64,000 nt of DNA from Bacteroidota bacterium (GCA_018268035.1 JAFDXI010000153.1:31880-95879), one strand, 5' to 3'; counted from the first letter of the stretch, positions 27,116 through 36,393 are shown. Numbers and translations are program-made. The notes: generated by a model not told the origin, from the sequence alone.

Positions 27116-27487
27116 ATGCTAAAAATAGAATTACGCCATATCCGTTTTCATGGTTATCATGGCATACATGAAGAAGAAAAAAAGACAGGTGGAGATTTTG
27201 AAGTAAATCTTGTGGCTCACTTCATTCCACATCATTTGACAGTCTTGCATCTTGACGAAACATTAGACTATACAAAATTATATGAGCTGGTAAAAAAGAG
27301 AATGGACAAACCAACGAGATTAATCGAGACTCTGGCTATTGAAATAGCAGAAGAGGTTTTGCACTCCTTTGACATAGTAGAAAACGTGGAAGTAGAAATT
27401 AAAAAATTAAACCCACCCATACCTTTTTTTAATGGTTATGTAGCTGCTGTTTATTCTGGTAAAAGAGCGAAAAAAAATAAAAAATAA
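27116..27487 (+). CDS. folB: Dihydroneopterin aldolase
   Basis: FolB converts dihydroneopterin to 6-hydroxymethyl-dihydropterin and glycolaldehyde in folate synthesis. The 123-residue protein has the family's opening RFHGYHGIHEEEKKTGGDFEVNL, then LDETLDYTKLYELVKKRM, then LIETLAIEIAEEVL, and the late VEVEIKKLNPPIP with the conserved Lys and Pro. Length is usual (about 120). The stop overlaps the next gene's start. A basic tail (KRAKKNKK) is a small extension. Confidence 0.9.
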   Translation: MLKIELRHIRFHGYHGIHEEEKKTGGDFEVNLVAHFIPHHLTVLHLDETLDYTKLYELVKKRMDKPTRLIETLAIEIAEEVLHSFDIVENVEVEIKKLNPPIPFFNGYVAAVYSGKRAKKNKK

Positions 27488-28260
27488 TGAAGATGCTTTT
27501 ACAATCAATAAAATTATCTCTGTTACTTGTTTTCATTTCATTTTCACAAATTGGTGCAGCACAGCAAACGGCATCAATTTTAAGAGATGTAAAAAATCTT
27601 GAATTAAAATTTGATGAAGCCGGAGCACTCTCCAAATACTTGGAAATAATTTCCATTGACCCAAACAACATTGCTGCATTGATAAAATGCGCAGAACTCA
27701 ATTGCAGCATTGGCTACAGGCAAAAAGATAATAATATAAAAAAAGGCTTTTATGATAAAGCATTTGCTTTTGCTCAAAATGCTTATTTAAAAGATTCTGC
27801 TAATTCAAATGCCTGTTATGCTATGGCTTTAGTTGCAACGAGGATGAGTCAAATTGATGATAACAATAAAACCTTGTTTAATAATATTAAAGCAACAAAA
27901 ATTTTTTGTGACAAAGCCATTGCCAGCAATCCTCAAAATGCAAATGCACTTTATCTATTGGGTTTATGGCATTTTGAATTAATAAAATCGGGCTGGATAA
28001 AAAAGAAAGCTGCGAAAGAATTTTATCCAGGCATTTTTGATACACAATTAGATTCGGCCGCTTTGTATATGGAAAAGGCAAGAATCATCGAGCCTTATTT
28101 CGCCATTGATTATCTCGACCTTGCTAAACTATATATCTATGATCACCAACCTGCAAAAGCATTAGGAGTTTTAGAAAAACTCGTTAAATTACCAAACCGC
28201 ACTTATGATGATGACTCCATAAAAGGAGAAGGACAGCAACTTCTTTCAACCATACAATAA
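27487..28260 (+). CDS. Exported TPR-repeat protein
   Basis: A 257-residue protein with a signal peptide (residues 1-26, ending GAAQ). The body is helical with TPR-like repeats, for instance NLELKFDEAGALSKYLEIISIDPNNIAALIKCAELN and ATKIFCDKAIASNPQNANALYLLGLWHF, so it is likely a periplasmic scaffold or binding protein. The start ATG overlaps the last base of the folB stop (TAATG), so it is translated from the folB mRNA, though the two have no evident functional link. Confidence 0.6.
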   Translation: MKMLLQSIKLSLLLVFISFSQIGAAQQTASILRDVKNLELKFDEAGALSKYLEIISIDPNNIAALIKCAELNCSIGYRQKDNNIKKGFYDKAFAFAQNAYLKDSANSNACYAMALVATRMSQIDDNNKTLFNNIKATKIFCDKAIASNPQNANALYLLGLWHFELIKSGWIKKKAAKEFYPGIFDTQLDSAALYMEKARIIEPYFAIDYLDLAKLYIYDHQPAKALGVLEKLVKLPNRTYDDDSIKGEGQQLLSTIQ

Positions 28261-28275
28261 ATAATATAAGAGATA

Positions 28276-28365
28276 CTATAATCTTTTCTTTGCTAATGAA
28301 GATGATAGCAGCCAGAAAAAAACTAAAACAACCCAGATAATTTTGATATAAAATACAGCATTCAT
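28276..28365 (-). CDS. Possible 29-residue membrane peptide
   Basis: A short ORF not long enough for most gene finders. It encodes one strongly hydrophobic helix, MNAVFYIKIIWVVLVFFWL and then SSS with a basic end (AKKRL), the shape of a small single-pass protein. It has no clear ribosome site and no family is known. It could be chance in AT-rich DNA. Confidence 0.25.
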   Translation of the reverse strand: MNAVFYIKIIWVVLVFFWLLSSSLAKKRL

Positions 28366-28563
28366 AGAAATTTATTAATTGAGTTGCAAGCTATTCTATA
28401 TGACAGTCCCTTAAAACATTGAATCGGCTAACAAATTCTATTGGTAGGTTAATAAATCATTCATGAGTGTAAAAAAATGACAAGAAAAGCTGAATGCAGG
28501 CAACAACTTTGCAATAAGGATGTACATATTTGCAAAAAATATCAAAAAAACTTTAATGAAAGC
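28366..28563. other. Gap upstream of the ribosomal cluster, no gene seen
   Basis: About 200 bases of AT-rich DNA between the TPR gene region and the rpsJ promoter. No tRNA or convincing ORF was found. Confidence 0.5.
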
Positions 28564-28594
28564 TTGTACCATATAGTATATACCCATAACTTTG
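28564..28594 (+). promoter_or_regulatory. Promoter of the S10 ribosomal protein cluster
   Basis: TTG at 28564-28566, a 20-base spacer and TAACTTTG at 28587-28594, matching TTG-N20-TAnnTTTG. Transcription would start near 28600. Confidence 0.65.
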
Positions 28595-28599
28595 CGCTC

Positions 28600-28617
28600 C
28601 CAAAATGAAAATTTTGG
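28600..28617 (+). promoter_or_regulatory. Leader hairpin directly before rpsJ
   Basis: CCAAAAT (28600-28606) pairs with ATTTTGG (28611-28617) around a GAAA tetraloop. It would form the very first part of the transcript, 8 bases before the rpsJ ATG, and so could block or guard the ribosome site. Confidence 0.4.
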
Positions 28618-28625
28618 TTTGAAAT

Positions 28626-28931
28626 ATGTCTCAGAGAATCAGAATAAAATTGAAATCTTACGATCACAACCTGGTTGATAAATCAGCTGAAAAAATCGTA
28701 AAAACAGTTCGCAGCACAGGTGCAGTAGTTACTGGCCCAATTCCTCTTCCAACACATAAGAGGATTTTCACGGTACTTCGTTCACCACACGTAAACAAGA
28801 AAAGCCGTGAGCAGTTTCAATTAGCAACCCATAAGCGTTTGCTGGATATCTATACATCTTCTTCAAGAACTGTAGATGCACTCAGCAAACTTGATCTTCC
28901 ATCAGGAGTTGAAGTTGAGATTAAAGCATGA
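28626..28931 (+). CDS. rpsJ: 30S ribosomal protein S10
   Basis: A 101-residue S10 of the 30S head, also able to join NusB in antitermination. Conserved parts are [23 protein letters not shown] and [28 protein letters not shown], ending VEVEIKA. In most Bacteroidota S10 is preceded by rpsL, rpsG and fusA; here it follows its own promoter and an unrelated TPR gene. A 286-base gap separates it from rplC. Confidence 0.95.
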   Translation: MSQRIRIKLKSYDHNLVDKSAEKIVKTVRSTGAVVTGPIPLPTHKRIFTVLRSPHVNKKSREQFQLATHKRLLDIYTSSSRTVDALSKLDLPSGVEVEIKA

Positions 28932-29114
28932 TAGAAGGCCATAATTATTACATGGGTTGTGAGACAAAAAAGTTCTTATAAATAATATCAACTCTCAATC
29001 TGCAAAAGCAGAAAAAAGAGCTCTGATTAAATAATAAACAATACTTATCTAATTAAAAGGATAAGCGCACATATAAACAAGCCCTTCGAGGTTTGTTTAC
29101 TTCCGGTACTTCTC

Positions 29115-29211
29115 TCCGCCCGGCGGAAACAAAAGAAAAGGTCGGTAGCTAAACAGAGGATTGAATCCGTCTCAGGCGGATGTCCTTATAACCATGCGGG
29201 GCAAAAACCGC
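29115..29211 (+). promoter_or_regulatory. Structured leader in front of rplC
   Basis: Three stem-loops lie in the last 100 bases of the rpsJ-rplC gap: TCCGCC/GGCGGA (29115-29127), ATCCG-N7-CGGAT with extra pairs (29165-29181) and GCGG-N8-CCGC (29196-29211), the last only 6 bases before the rplC ATG. This could be an autoregulatory or processing region of the ribosomal protein operon, or the first two could be copies of a dispersed genomic repeat. Confidence 0.4.
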
Positions 29212-29217
29212 AAATAA

Positions 29218-29835
29218 ATGAAAGGAATTATTGGTAAAAAGATTGGGATGACCAGCATCTTCACTCCTGATGGCAAGCAGACTGCTTGTACAATCATTGA
29301 AGCTGGCCCCTGTGTGGTAACCCAGGTTAAAACAAAAGAGACCGATGGTTATTCTTCTCTTCAGTTGGCATTCGGCGACAAAAATGAAAAACACTCCATC
29401 AAAGCCGAAACCAATCACTTTGCAAAAGCAAACACCGCTCCTAAAAAATTCGTAAAAGAATTCCGCGATTATACTATTGAAAAAAACTTAGGTGAAACAA
29501 TAACAATTGACATTTTTACAGAAGGTGAAAATGTAGATGTTGTAGGTACCACTAAGGGTAAAGGATTCCAGGGTGTTGTAAAACGTCACGGTTTTGGTGG
29601 TGTAGGCCAGCAATCACATGGTCAGCATGATCGCCAAAGAGCTCCTGGTTCAATTGGTAACTCTTCTGATGCTTCCCGCGTTTTCAAAGGCTTACGTATG
29701 GCTGGCAGAATGGGTGGTGACCGTGTAAAATTAAAAGGATTAAAAGTGATTAAACTTTTTCCTGAAAAAAACTATATCCTTATCAGTGGTTCAGTGCCGG
29801 GTCATAACGGCTCTATTGTATTAATTCAGAAATAA
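29218..29835 (+). CDS. rplC: 50S ribosomal protein L3
   Basis: A 205-residue L3, one of the first proteins to bind 23S rRNA. It begins [15 protein letters not shown] and carries the finger loop near residues 125-160 with [18 protein letters not shown], then [18 protein letters not shown], the part that reaches the peptidyl-transferase centre. The usual rplC-rplD-rplW-rplB order follows. Confidence 0.95.
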   Translation: MKGIIGKKIGMTSIFTPDGKQTACTIIEAGPCVVTQVKTKETDGYSSLQLAFGDKNEKHSIKAETNHFAKANTAPKKFVKEFRDYTIEKNLGETITIDIFTEGENVDVVGTTKGKGFQGVVKRHGFGGVGQQSHGQHDRQRAPGSIGNSSDASRVFKGLRMAGRMGGDRVKLKGLKVIKLFPEKNYILISGSVPGHNGSIVLIQK

Positions 29836-29849
29836 TTCAATTAAAAGAA

Positions 29850-30491
29850 ATGCAAGTTGACGTTTTAAATATAAAAGGTGAAAAGACCGGCAGGACAGTT
29901 GAATTGCCTGATTACGTTTTTGGAATTGAGCCAAATGATCATGTAATTTATCTCGCTGTTAAGCAATACCAGGCAGCGCAACGCCAGGGTACACATAAAG
30001 TAAAGACCCGTGCTGAAGTGCATGGTGCCAGCCGCAAACTACATCGCCAGAAAGGCACAGGTGGTTCAAGAAAAGGGAATATTCGTAACCCATTGTATAA
30101 AGGTGGTGGTACAGTGTTTGGCCCCAAACCACACAGCTATGATTTCAAGCTGAACAGGAAAGAAAAAGACCTGGCTAAATGGAGCGCTTTATCTTACAAA
30201 GCTCAAAATAACTCTATCTTAGTTGTAGAAGACATCCAGTTGGATGCACCAAAAACAAAACATGTGACTGATGCTTTAAAAAATCTTAAAGTAGCAGATA
30301 AAAAGACTTTGTTGTTGGTAAATGACATCAATGACAACTTGTTTTTAAGCCTTCGGAATCTTCAAACAGTTCAAAGTCGTTCATTGGTAGATATGAATAC
30401 TTATGACATCATACATGCAGATGTATTAATCTTGACAGAAGGTGCAGCAAAAATATTTACTGAAGAAGTGGAAGAAATAGGAGCTGAATAA
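29850..30491 (+). CDS. rplD: 50S ribosomal protein L4
   Basis: A 213-residue L4 that lines the exit tunnel; in E. coli it represses the S10 operon. The extended loop KLHRQKGTGGSRKGNIRNPLYKGGGTVFGPKPHSYDF lies at about residues 66-103 (motifs KGTGGSR and GGGTVFGP). It starts 14 bases after rplC. Confidence 0.95.
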   Translation: MQVDVLNIKGEKTGRTVELPDYVFGIEPNDHVIYLAVKQYQAAQRQGTHKVKTRAEVHGASRKLHRQKGTGGSRKGNIRNPLYKGGGTVFGPKPHSYDFKLNRKEKDLAKWSALSYKAQNNSILVVEDIQLDAPKTKHVTDALKNLKVADKKTLLLVNDINDNLFLSLRNLQTVQSRSLVDMNTYDIIHADVLILTEGAAKIFTEEVEEIGAE

Positions 30492-30516
30492 TTGAATAAC
30501 ATTTCAATATAAAAAA

Positions 30517-30816
30517 ATGCAGTTAGCAGAAGTTTTAATAAAACCCCTTATTACAGAAAAAGCAAACAGCCAACAGGAAAAGTTGAAACGCTATGCTTTT
30601 AAGGTAAACCGTAAAGCCAACAAACTGGAAATTAAAAAAGCGGTTGAAGATTTTTATGGTGTATCTGTAGTAAATGTAAATACTTTGGTATCTCCAGGAA
30701 AAAACAAAACCAAATTCACAAAGGATGGTTTTGTAAAAGGTGTAAAACCGGCTTATAAAAAGGCATTGGTTACACTGGCTGAAGGTGATACTATTGATTT
30801 ATATGCAAATATTTAA
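30517..30816 (+). CDS. rplW: 50S ribosomal protein L23
   Basis: A 99-residue L23 that docks the signal recognition particle and trigger factor at the tunnel exit. The conserved core is LIKPLITEKANSQQEKLKRYAFKV, then KANKLEIKKAVEDFYGV and VNTLVSPGKNK. Spacing and order match the standard cluster. Confidence 0.95.
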   Translation: MQLAEVLIKPLITEKANSQQEKLKRYAFKVNRKANKLEIKKAVEDFYGVSVVNVNTLVSPGKNKTKFTKDGFVKGVKPAYKKALVTLAEGDTIDLYANI

Positions 30817-30936
30817 CCTCTTTCCCTTAACCGGAAATAAAGGTTGACAAAGAGTAATGGCAGTCAGTTGCCGCAAAAATTGAAATATTAATTACTAATT
30901 CGTTTTAATCCATTATTTGGTTTAAAACAAAAATTA

Positions 30937-30953
30937 ACCCACTATTAGTGGGT
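30937..30953 (+). promoter_or_regulatory. Hairpin next to the rplB ribosome site
   Basis: ACCCACTA-T-TAGTGGGT is a perfect dyad immediately before AAGGA (30954-30958) and the rplB ATG at 30961. In the mRNA it would form a short stem abutting the ribosome site and might alter initiation of L2 synthesis. Confidence 0.4.
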
Positions 30954-30960
30954 AAGGATT

Positions 30961-31800
30961 ATGGCATTAAAAAAATATAAACCGGTTACGGCAGGCATGC
31001 GTTGGAGAATTGGTAATGCTTATGCTGAGATAACCACAGATACACCTGAAAAAAGCTTGTTGGAACCATTACACAACCCGGCAGGCCGTAATGCACAAGG
31101 TCGCAGGGCAATGCGCTATATTGGTGGTGGTCATAAAAAGAAATACCGTGTAATAGATTTTAAACGCAATAAAAAAGGCATTGAAGCAAAGGTTAAATCA
31201 ATTGAATACGACCCTAACAGATCAGCATTCATTGCTTTAGTAGAATATGCTGATGGAGAAAAAAGATACATAATTGCACCGCAGGGGTTACAGGTAGGCA
31301 CTACTATTATTTCAGGCGATGCAGTAGCACCCGAAATAGGCAATGCTTTACAAATAAAGAATATGCCTTTAGGTACAATGGTTCATAATATTGAAATGCA
31401 GCCTAACCAGGGAGGAAAATTATCAAGAAGTGCAGGATCTTCTGCACAACTTACGGCTAAAGAAGACAGGTATGCAGTTTTAAAAATGCCTTCTGGTGAG
31501 ATAAGAAGAATACTAATTAACTGTTATGCAACTGTTGGTGTGGTTTCCAATAGCGATCACAACCTGCAAACGATGGGAAAGGCTGGAAGAAACAGATGGA
31601 AAGGAATTCGCCCACGCAACCGCGGTGTAGCAATGAACCCGGTAGATCACCCAATGGGCGGTGGTGAAGGTAAAGCATCAGGTGGTCACCCAAGGAGCAG
31701 GACTGGTAAATATGCCAAGGGAGAAAAAACAAGGAAGCATGGCAAATCAAGTAACAAGTTGATCCTGCAAAGAAGCAATGGAAAAAAATTAGCTAAATAG
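30961..31800 (+). CDS. rplB: 50S ribosomal protein L2
   Basis: A 279-residue L2 near the peptidyl-transferase centre. Conserved stretches are [23 protein letters not shown], then [21 protein letters not shown], and the near-C-terminal [21 protein letters not shown] with the conserved His of the DHPMGGGEG motif. It follows a 144-base gap after rplW. Confidence 0.95.
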   Translation: MALKKYKPVTAGMRWRIGNAYAEITTDTPEKSLLEPLHNPAGRNAQGRRAMRYIGGGHKKKYRVIDFKRNKKGIEAKVKSIEYDPNRSAFIALVEYADGEKRYIIAPQGLQVGTTIISGDAVAPEIGNALQIKNMPLGTMVHNIEMQPNQGGKLSRSAGSSAQLTAKEDRYAVLKMPSGEIRRILINCYATVGVVSNSDHNLQTMGKAGRNRWKGIRPRNRGVAMNPVDHPMGGGEGKASGGHPRSRTGKYAKGEKTRKHGKSSNKLILQRSNGKKLAK

Positions 31801-31843
31801 TCCTGGTAGAAAAAATTTAGAAATCGTAAAATCAGAAAAATAA

Positions 31844-32110
31844 ATGGGTCGTTCGATTAAAAAAGGTCCTTATGTAGATGCAAAACTTGATAAGAAAGTT
31901 TTCAATATCAACGATGGTAAAGCCAAAAAATCAGTGATTAAAACATGGAGCCGCCGCTCTACTATTACACCTGATTTTGTAGGACATACATTCGCAGTAC
32001 ACAACGGAAACAAATTCATCCCGGTGTATGTTACAGAATATATGGTAGGCCATAAATTAGGAGAATTTGCACCAACAAGGAACTTTAGAAGCCATTCCGG
32101 CAGTAAATAA
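31844..32110 (+). CDS. rpsS: 30S ribosomal protein S19
   Basis: An 88-residue S19 of the 30S head. It begins [19 protein letters not shown] and has the strong [21 protein letters not shown] and [14 protein letters not shown] motifs. Confidence 0.95.
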   Translation: MGRSIKKGPYVDAKLDKKVFNINDGKAKKSVIKTWSRRSTITPDFVGHTFAVHNGNKFIPVYVTEYMVGHKLGEFAPTRNFRSHSGSK

Positions 32111-32121
32111 AATTGTTTAAT

Positions 32122-32140
32122 ACCTGCCACGACAGCAGGT
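32122..32140. repeat. Intergenic palindrome ACCTGC/GCAGGT
   Basis: ACCTGC (32122-32127) and GCAGGT (32135-32140) around CACGACA form a GC-rich stem between rpsS and rplV, in a gap of about 95 bases otherwise AT-rich. It may be a dispersed element. Confidence 0.35.
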
Positions 32141-32205
32141 AGGTGAAAGTATAAAGTAAAAGGTTCAAACCTGAAACTTGAAACAGAACCAGAAATTATA
32201 AATAA

Positions 32206-32550
32206 ATGGAAGCAGTAGCTAAACTTAAAAATTATCCAACAGGCCCACGCAAAATGCGTTTATTGGCTGATGTTATTCGTGGTATGCAGGTAGAAAAAGC
32301 TCTTGGTTTTTTAGAACATCATCCACAGCATAATGCAACGCCATTAGCAAAGCTTTTAAGAAGCGCTATCAGTAACTGGGAACAGGTAAATAAAGATACA
32401 AGCGCTGCTGATGCAAACCTGGTTGTAAAAACTGTGTTTGTAGATGGTGGCAGGGTTTTAAAAAGAATGCGGCCTGCACCACAAGGACGTGGCTACAGGG
32501 TACGCAAACGCAGCAATCATGTAACAATAATTGTTGATTCTAAAAAATAA
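32206..32550 (+). CDS. rplV: 50S ribosomal protein L22
   Basis: A 114-residue L22 whose long hairpin reaches the exit tunnel. Motifs: [21 protein letters not shown] near the start and the tip and return strand [33 protein letters not shown] (tip at about 85-105). Confidence 0.95.
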   Translation: MEAVAKLKNYPTGPRKMRLLADVIRGMQVEKALGFLEHHPQHNATPLAKLLRSAISNWEQVNKDTSAADANLVVKTVFVDGGRVLKRMRPAPQGRGYRVRKRSNHVTIIVDSKK

Positions 32551-32571
32551 TAAAAAAGAACAAACCTTACT

Positions 32572-33354
32572 ATGGGTCAAAAAGCAAATCCAATTGGTAA
32601 CCGGTTAGGTATTATCCGCGGGTGGGAAAGTAACTGGTATGGCGGAAAGAAAGATTTCTCTGCTAAACTCATCGAGGATAACAAAATAAGAAACTACCTG
32701 AATGCACGTATCAATAAAGGAGGTATCTCAAAGATTGTTATTGAGCGCACATTAGGTAAGCTTATTGTTACCATCCACACTTCTAAACCAGGGATCATTA
32801 TTGGTAAAGGTGGTAATGAAGTTGACAGGATTAAAGAAGAATTGAAAAAACTTACCAGCAATGAAGATGTACAAATCAACATCCTCGAAATACGCCGCCC
32901 CGAATTAGATGCAGCCATCGTTGCCGACAACATTGCAAGGCAAATTGAAAATCGCATTAATTATAAAAGGGCAATTAAAATGGCAATAGCTTCTTCACTT
33001 CGTATGGGTGCGGAAGGTATTAAAGTAAAAGTTGCCGGTCGTTTAGGTGGAGCTGAAATTGCCCGTACTGAAGAAATCAAACAGGGTCGTACCCCATTGC
33101 ATACTTTCCGTATGGATATTGATTATGCCAATGTTTTTGCACTGACAGTATATGGAAAAATTGGTATCAAAGTATGGATTTGTAAAGGTGAAGTACTGGG
33201 TAAAAGAGAGTTGAATCCAAACTTTACAGGCACTAAAAACGAAGGTGGAGATCACAGAGATAGAAGAGGTGGTGGTGACCATAGGGATAGAGGCGAACGT
33301 GGTGGTGGTCGTGGCCGGGATAACCGCGGTGGTGAAAGAAGAGAAAGAAGATAA
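32572..33354 (+). CDS. rpsC: 30S ribosomal protein S3 with Arg/Gly-rich tail
   Basis: S3 sits at the mRNA entry of the 30S subunit and helps unwind mRNA. The start [22 protein letters not shown] and the KH motif [15 protein letters not shown] are typical, as is [25 protein letters not shown]. The protein is 260 residues, longer than the usual 210-235, because of a tail of about 35 residues made of GGDHRDR and [12 protein letters not shown] repeats. This RG-rich end may bind RNA; such tails also occur in some other Bacteroidota. Confidence 0.95.
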   Translation: MGQKANPIGNRLGIIRGWESNWYGGKKDFSAKLIEDNKIRNYLNARINKGGISKIVIERTLGKLIVTIHTSKPGIIIGKGGNEVDRIKEELKKLTSNEDVQINILEIRRPELDAAIVADNIARQIENRINYKRAIKMAIASSLRMGAEGIKVKVAGRLGGAEIARTEEIKQGRTPLHTFRMDIDYANVFALTVYGKIGIKVWICKGEVLGKRELNPNFTGTKNEGGDHRDRRGGGDHRDRGERGGGRGRDNRGGERRERR

Positions 33355-33445
33355 TAACAATAGTATATTAAAAGAAGATCTATTGGTTATTTATAAAATA
33401 TTTTAAATGCTGATAGTTAAAAACTAAAAGCACAAAGCTGAAGAA

Positions 33446-33859
33446 ATGTTACAGCCAAAAAGAACAAAACACAGAAAGGCACAAAAAGGCAGAATACGTA
33501 AAGTAGCAAAAAGAGGTACCTCTATTTCTTTTGGTTCTTATGGATTAAAAGCACTTGAACCAATCTGGTTAAATAACAGGCAAATAGAAGCAGCCCGTCA
33601 GGCAATGACAAGAGCCATGAAACGTGAAGGTAATGTGTGGATACGTATTTTTCCTGATAAGCCAATTACCCGTAAACCTCTTGAAGTGAGGATGGGTAAA
33701 GGTAAAGGTAACCCTGAATTTTGGGCAGCAGTAGTAGAACCAGGTCGCATCCTGTTTGAATGCGATGGCGTAAGCATACAAACAGCCCAGGAAGCCATGC
33801 ATTTGGCAGCTCAGAAGTTACCAATCAAAACACAGTTTGTACAAAGAAGGGATTTATAA
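33446..33859 (+). CDS. rplP: 50S ribosomal protein L16
   Basis: A 137-residue L16 near the tRNA A site. Starts [19 protein letters not shown] and has [31 protein letters not shown], the classic L16 block. The 91-base gap before it and a hairpin after it are unusual spacing in this cluster. Confidence 0.95.
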   Translation: MLQPKRTKHRKAQKGRIRKVAKRGTSISFGSYGLKALEPIWLNNRQIEAARQAMTRAMKREGNVWIRIFPDKPITRKPLEVRMGKGKGNPEFWAAVVEPGRILFECDGVSIQTAQEAMHLAAQKLPIKTQFVQRRDL

Positions 33860-33868
33860 AATAGATGT

Positions 33869-33910
33869 TTTGAAAATCGTTTGAAAAAAAACATTCAAAA
33901 CATTTTCAAA
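33869..33910 (+). other. Long intraoperonic hairpin between rplP and rpmC
   Basis: TTTGAAAATCGTTTGAA (33869-33885) pairs with TTCAAAACATTTTCAAA (33894-33910) at 15 of 17 positions around an 8-base loop. It may mark an mRNA processing or attenuation site within the operon. Confidence 0.45.
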
Positions 33911-33963
33911 TATTTTCCAGCCCAATAGAAGGCAGAAAATTAAAAAATTACAAAAAAAGAAAA

Positions 33964-34173
33964 ATGGCAAACAGAATTGATTTTAATAAAAGTTTGAAAG
34001 ATCTGAACGAAAAAGATCTGAAGGCACGTATCAGTGAAGACGCGTTGCGCTTGAAGAAACTCGAGTTTGCGCACGCCATTTCGCCACTCGAAAATCCTTT
34101 GAGTATCCGTAGCCTTCGCAGGGATATTGCCCGTTTAAAAACAGAATTAAAAAAGAGAACATTACAAGCTTAA
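33964..34173 (+). CDS. rpmC: 50S ribosomal protein L29
   Basis: A 69-residue helical L29 at the exit tunnel rim. The pattern [57 protein letters not shown] shows the two-helix fold (about residues 6-30 and 45-66). Confidence 0.9.
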   Translation: MANRIDFNKSLKDLNEKDLKARISEDALRLKKLEFAHAISPLENPLSIRSLRRDIARLKTELKKRTLQA

Positions 34174-34177
34174 AATA

Positions 34178-34453
34178 ATGTCAGAATCAACAACAACAGC
34201 GGAAAGAAATTTACGCAAAACGAGAATCGGTGTGGTACGCAGCAATAAAATGGATAAGACCATTACAGTTGCTGTTGAAAGAAAGGTGAAACATCCCATT
34301 TATGGTAAGTTCGTGAAAAAGACAACCAAATTTCATGCACACGATGAAAAGAACGAATGCACAATTGGTGATATCGTTAAAATCATGGAAACACGCCCAT
34401 TAAGCAAAACAAAACGCTGGCGGTTGGTTGAAATCGTAGAAAAAGCAAAATAA
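34178..34453 (+). CDS. rpsQ: 30S ribosomal protein S17
   Basis: A 91-residue S17 with [36 protein letters not shown] as the OB-fold core and the loop [26 protein letters not shown] (residues about 54-80). It starts 4 bases after rpmC. Confidence 0.95.
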   Translation: MSESTTTAERNLRKTRIGVVRSNKMDKTITVAVERKVKHPIYGKFVKKTTKFHAHDEKNECTIGDIVKIMETRPLSKTKRWRLVEIVEKAK

Positions 34454-34513
34454 AAAGAAAATCCGTTTGCTGATGGCTCTTAGCTGTTAGCTTCGGAAGA
34501 AGTAATAAAATTT

Positions 34514-34532
34514 GGTTAGCAAAAAGCTAACC
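34514..34532 (+). repeat. Hairpin GGTTAGC/GCTAACC before rplN
   Basis: A perfect 7-base stem with an AAAAA loop, preceded by AAAATTT and followed by CGCTAAAGGC, 24 bases before the rplN ATG. A similar unit precedes rplX at 34981-34999. Confidence 0.5.
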
Positions 34533-34555
34533 GCTAAAGGCTAAAAGCGTATAAA

Positions 34556-34924
34556 ATGATTCAGCAGGAAAGTCGTCTAAACGTAGCAGATAACAGTGGG
34601 GCCAAAGAAGTATTATGCATTCGCGTACTTGGTAACAGTGGCCAGGACTACGCTAAAATTGGTGATAAAATAGTGGTTACTGTAAAAGATGCAATACCCG
34701 CAGGCGGTGTTAAGAAAGGTACTGTTTCAAAAGCAGTAATAGTTCGCACCACTAACAAATTAAGAAGAAAAGACGGTTCATACATCCGTTTCGATGATAA
34801 TGCAGTTGTCTTGCTCAACGCATCCGACGAACCAAGGGGAACTCGTATTTTCGGACCAGTAGCCAGAGAATTGAGAGATAAAGGATATATGAAAATTATT
34901 TCATTGGCACCTGAGGTATTATAA
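34556..34924 (+). CDS. rplN: 50S ribosomal protein L14
   Basis: A 122-residue L14 at the subunit interface. The core has [22 protein letters not shown] and the end [28 protein letters not shown], both strongly conserved. Confidence 0.95.
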   Translation: MIQQESRLNVADNSGAKEVLCIRVLGNSGQDYAKIGDKIVVTVKDAIPAGGVKKGTVSKAVIVRTTNKLRRKDGSYIRFDDNAVVLLNASDEPRGTRIFGPVARELRDKGYMKIISLAPEVL

Positions 34925-34980
34925 TAATACCATAAGCTAATAGCTTCTATGCTACTGGCTATGGATAACAATAAAAATTT

Positions 34981-34999
34981 GGTTGGTTTATTTCCAACC
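34981..34999 (+). repeat. Hairpin GGTTGG/CCAACC before rplX
   Basis: A 6-base stem with a TTTATTT loop, in the same setting as the hairpin before rplN (AAAATTT on the left, CGCTTAAGGC on the right, 24 bases before the ATG). Confidence 0.5.
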
Positions 35000-35022
35000 G
35001 CTTAAGGCAAAAGTTTAATAAA

Positions 35023-35382
35023 ATGAGTACCAGATTTAAACCGAAGTTCAACATTAAAAAGGGAGACATGGTGATTGTTATGACCGGTAACAATAAACCA
35101 CGCAGGGAAGATGGTAAAACCATCTATAAACCACGCAAAGTGCTTAAAGTACTTCCTGAAGATGAACGCATCATTGTTGAAGGTGTTGCAATGGCAACCC
35201 ATCACACAAAACCTTCGGCTCAAAATACAAAAGGTGGTTTGATAAAAAAAGAATCTCCTATACATATCAGTAACGTGATGTTATGGGACGCTAAAGCCGG
35301 TGTGCCAACAAAAGTTAAACGCAGCCGCGAAAACGGAAAATTAATCCGCATAGCAAAAAAATCAGGGGAGGTAATTAAATAA
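35023..35382 (+). CDS. rplX: 50S ribosomal protein L24
   Basis: A 119-residue L24, an early assembly initiator. It has the KOW motif [20 protein letters not shown] (residues about 12-31) and later [20 protein letters not shown]. Its stop overlaps the rplE start by one base. Confidence 0.95.
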   Translation: MSTRFKPKFNIKKGDMVIVMTGNNKPRREDGKTIYKPRKVLKVLPEDERIIVEGVAMATHHTKPSAQNTKGGLIKKESPIHISNVMLWDAKAGVPTKVKRSRENGKLIRIAKKSGEVIK

Positions 35383-35942
35383 TGGCAACAGAAAAATATA
35401 CGCCAAGACTGGCAAAAAAATACAAAGAAGAAGTTGTTCCTGCTTTAACCAAAAAATTTGGCTTTAAAAGCATTATGCAAACTCCAAAACTGAAAAAGAT
35501 TTCTATCAATCGTGGAGTGAACGGTGCTGTGGCAGATAAGAAATTAGTGGAAGTGGCTGTGGAAGAACTTAGCCAGATTACAGGGCAAAAGGCAGTACCA
35601 ACTTACAGTAAAAAAGATATTTCAAATTTCAAACTACGTAAGGGTATGCCCATTGGTGCAAGAGTTACTTTACGTGGTGAGAAAATGTATGAATTCCTTG
35701 ACAGGCTGATTTCTGTTGCGTTGCCCCGTGTACGTGATTTCAAAGGTATCAACGATAAATCATTTGATGGACGTGGTAATTACACCCTGGGTATTACAGA
35801 ACAAATCATTTTTCCTGAAATTGATATTGACAAAGTGAATAAGATTACAGGTATGGATATCACTTTTGTAACATCAGGTCAAAACAATGAAGAAGCATAC
35901 GAATTGTTGAAAGAATTAGGTATGCCATTCAAAAAACAATAA
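35382..35942 (+). CDS. rplE: 50S ribosomal protein L5
   Basis: A 186-residue L5 that binds 5S rRNA. Visible motifs are [61 protein letters not shown] and the end [10 protein letters not shown] (the L5 signature regions). Confidence 0.95.
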   Translation: MATEKYTPRLAKKYKEEVVPALTKKFGFKSIMQTPKLKKISINRGVNGAVADKKLVEVAVEELSQITGQKAVPTYSKKDISNFKLRKGMPIGARVTLRGEKMYEFLDRLISVALPRVRDFKGINDKSFDGRGNYTLGITEQIIFPEIDIDKVNKITGMDITFVTSGQNNEEAYELLKELGMPFKKQ

Positions 35943-35953
35943 TCAAAAAAAAC

Positions 35954-35982
35954 AAAACCGGAAAACAAATTGATCCGGTTTT
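35954..35982 (+). terminator. Terminator-like hairpin between rplE and rpsN
   Basis: AAAACCGGA (35954-35962) and TCCGGTTTT (35974-35982) pair perfectly. The T run is only four bases, so it may be a weak attenuator or an mRNA-processing structure rather than a full stop. Confidence 0.4.
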
Positions 35983-36005
35983 AAAGATTAGAAATAAGAA
36001 AAATT

Positions 36006-36275
36006 ATGGCTAAAAAATCAGTAGAAGCAAGGCAAAGAAAAAGAGAGCGCATGGTAGCACAATATGCTGCAAAACGCGCTGCCCTAAAAGAAGCCGGCGA
36101 TTATGCAGGGCTTGATAAACTGCCAAAGAATGCTTCACCGGTTCGTTTAAAAAACCGTTGCCAATTGACTGGTCGTCCTAAAGGTTATATCGGATATTTC
36201 GGTATTTCAAGAGTAATCTTCAGAGATATGGCTCTCAATGGTAAAATACCAGGTGTTAAAAAAGCAAGCTGGTAA
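36006..36275 (+). CDS. rpsN: 30S ribosomal protein S14, zinc-free type
   Basis: An 89-residue S14 of the long C-minus type: it has a single Cys (in [20 protein letters not shown], residues about 56-75) instead of the four zinc-binding cysteines of short S14. The rest, [10 protein letters not shown] and IPGVKKASW, is standard. Confidence 0.9.
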   Translation: MAKKSVEARQRKRERMVAQYAAKRAALKEAGDYAGLDKLPKNASPVRLKNRCQLTGRPKGYIGYFGISRVIFRDMALNGKIPGVKKASW

Positions 36276-36393
36276 AAAGTAAATGGTTTGAAAGAAAAAA
36301 TCAATGAAAATCATTTACAACTTAACAATAACAATTGTAAACAATTAAATAAATCCAATTATTACGCTCCGGCGTAGTGTAGGAGGGCAAAAT

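Noticed and set aside
28261..28625. tRNA or small RNA in the gap before rpsJ
   Set aside because: No cloverleaf or conserved tRNA arms could be drawn.
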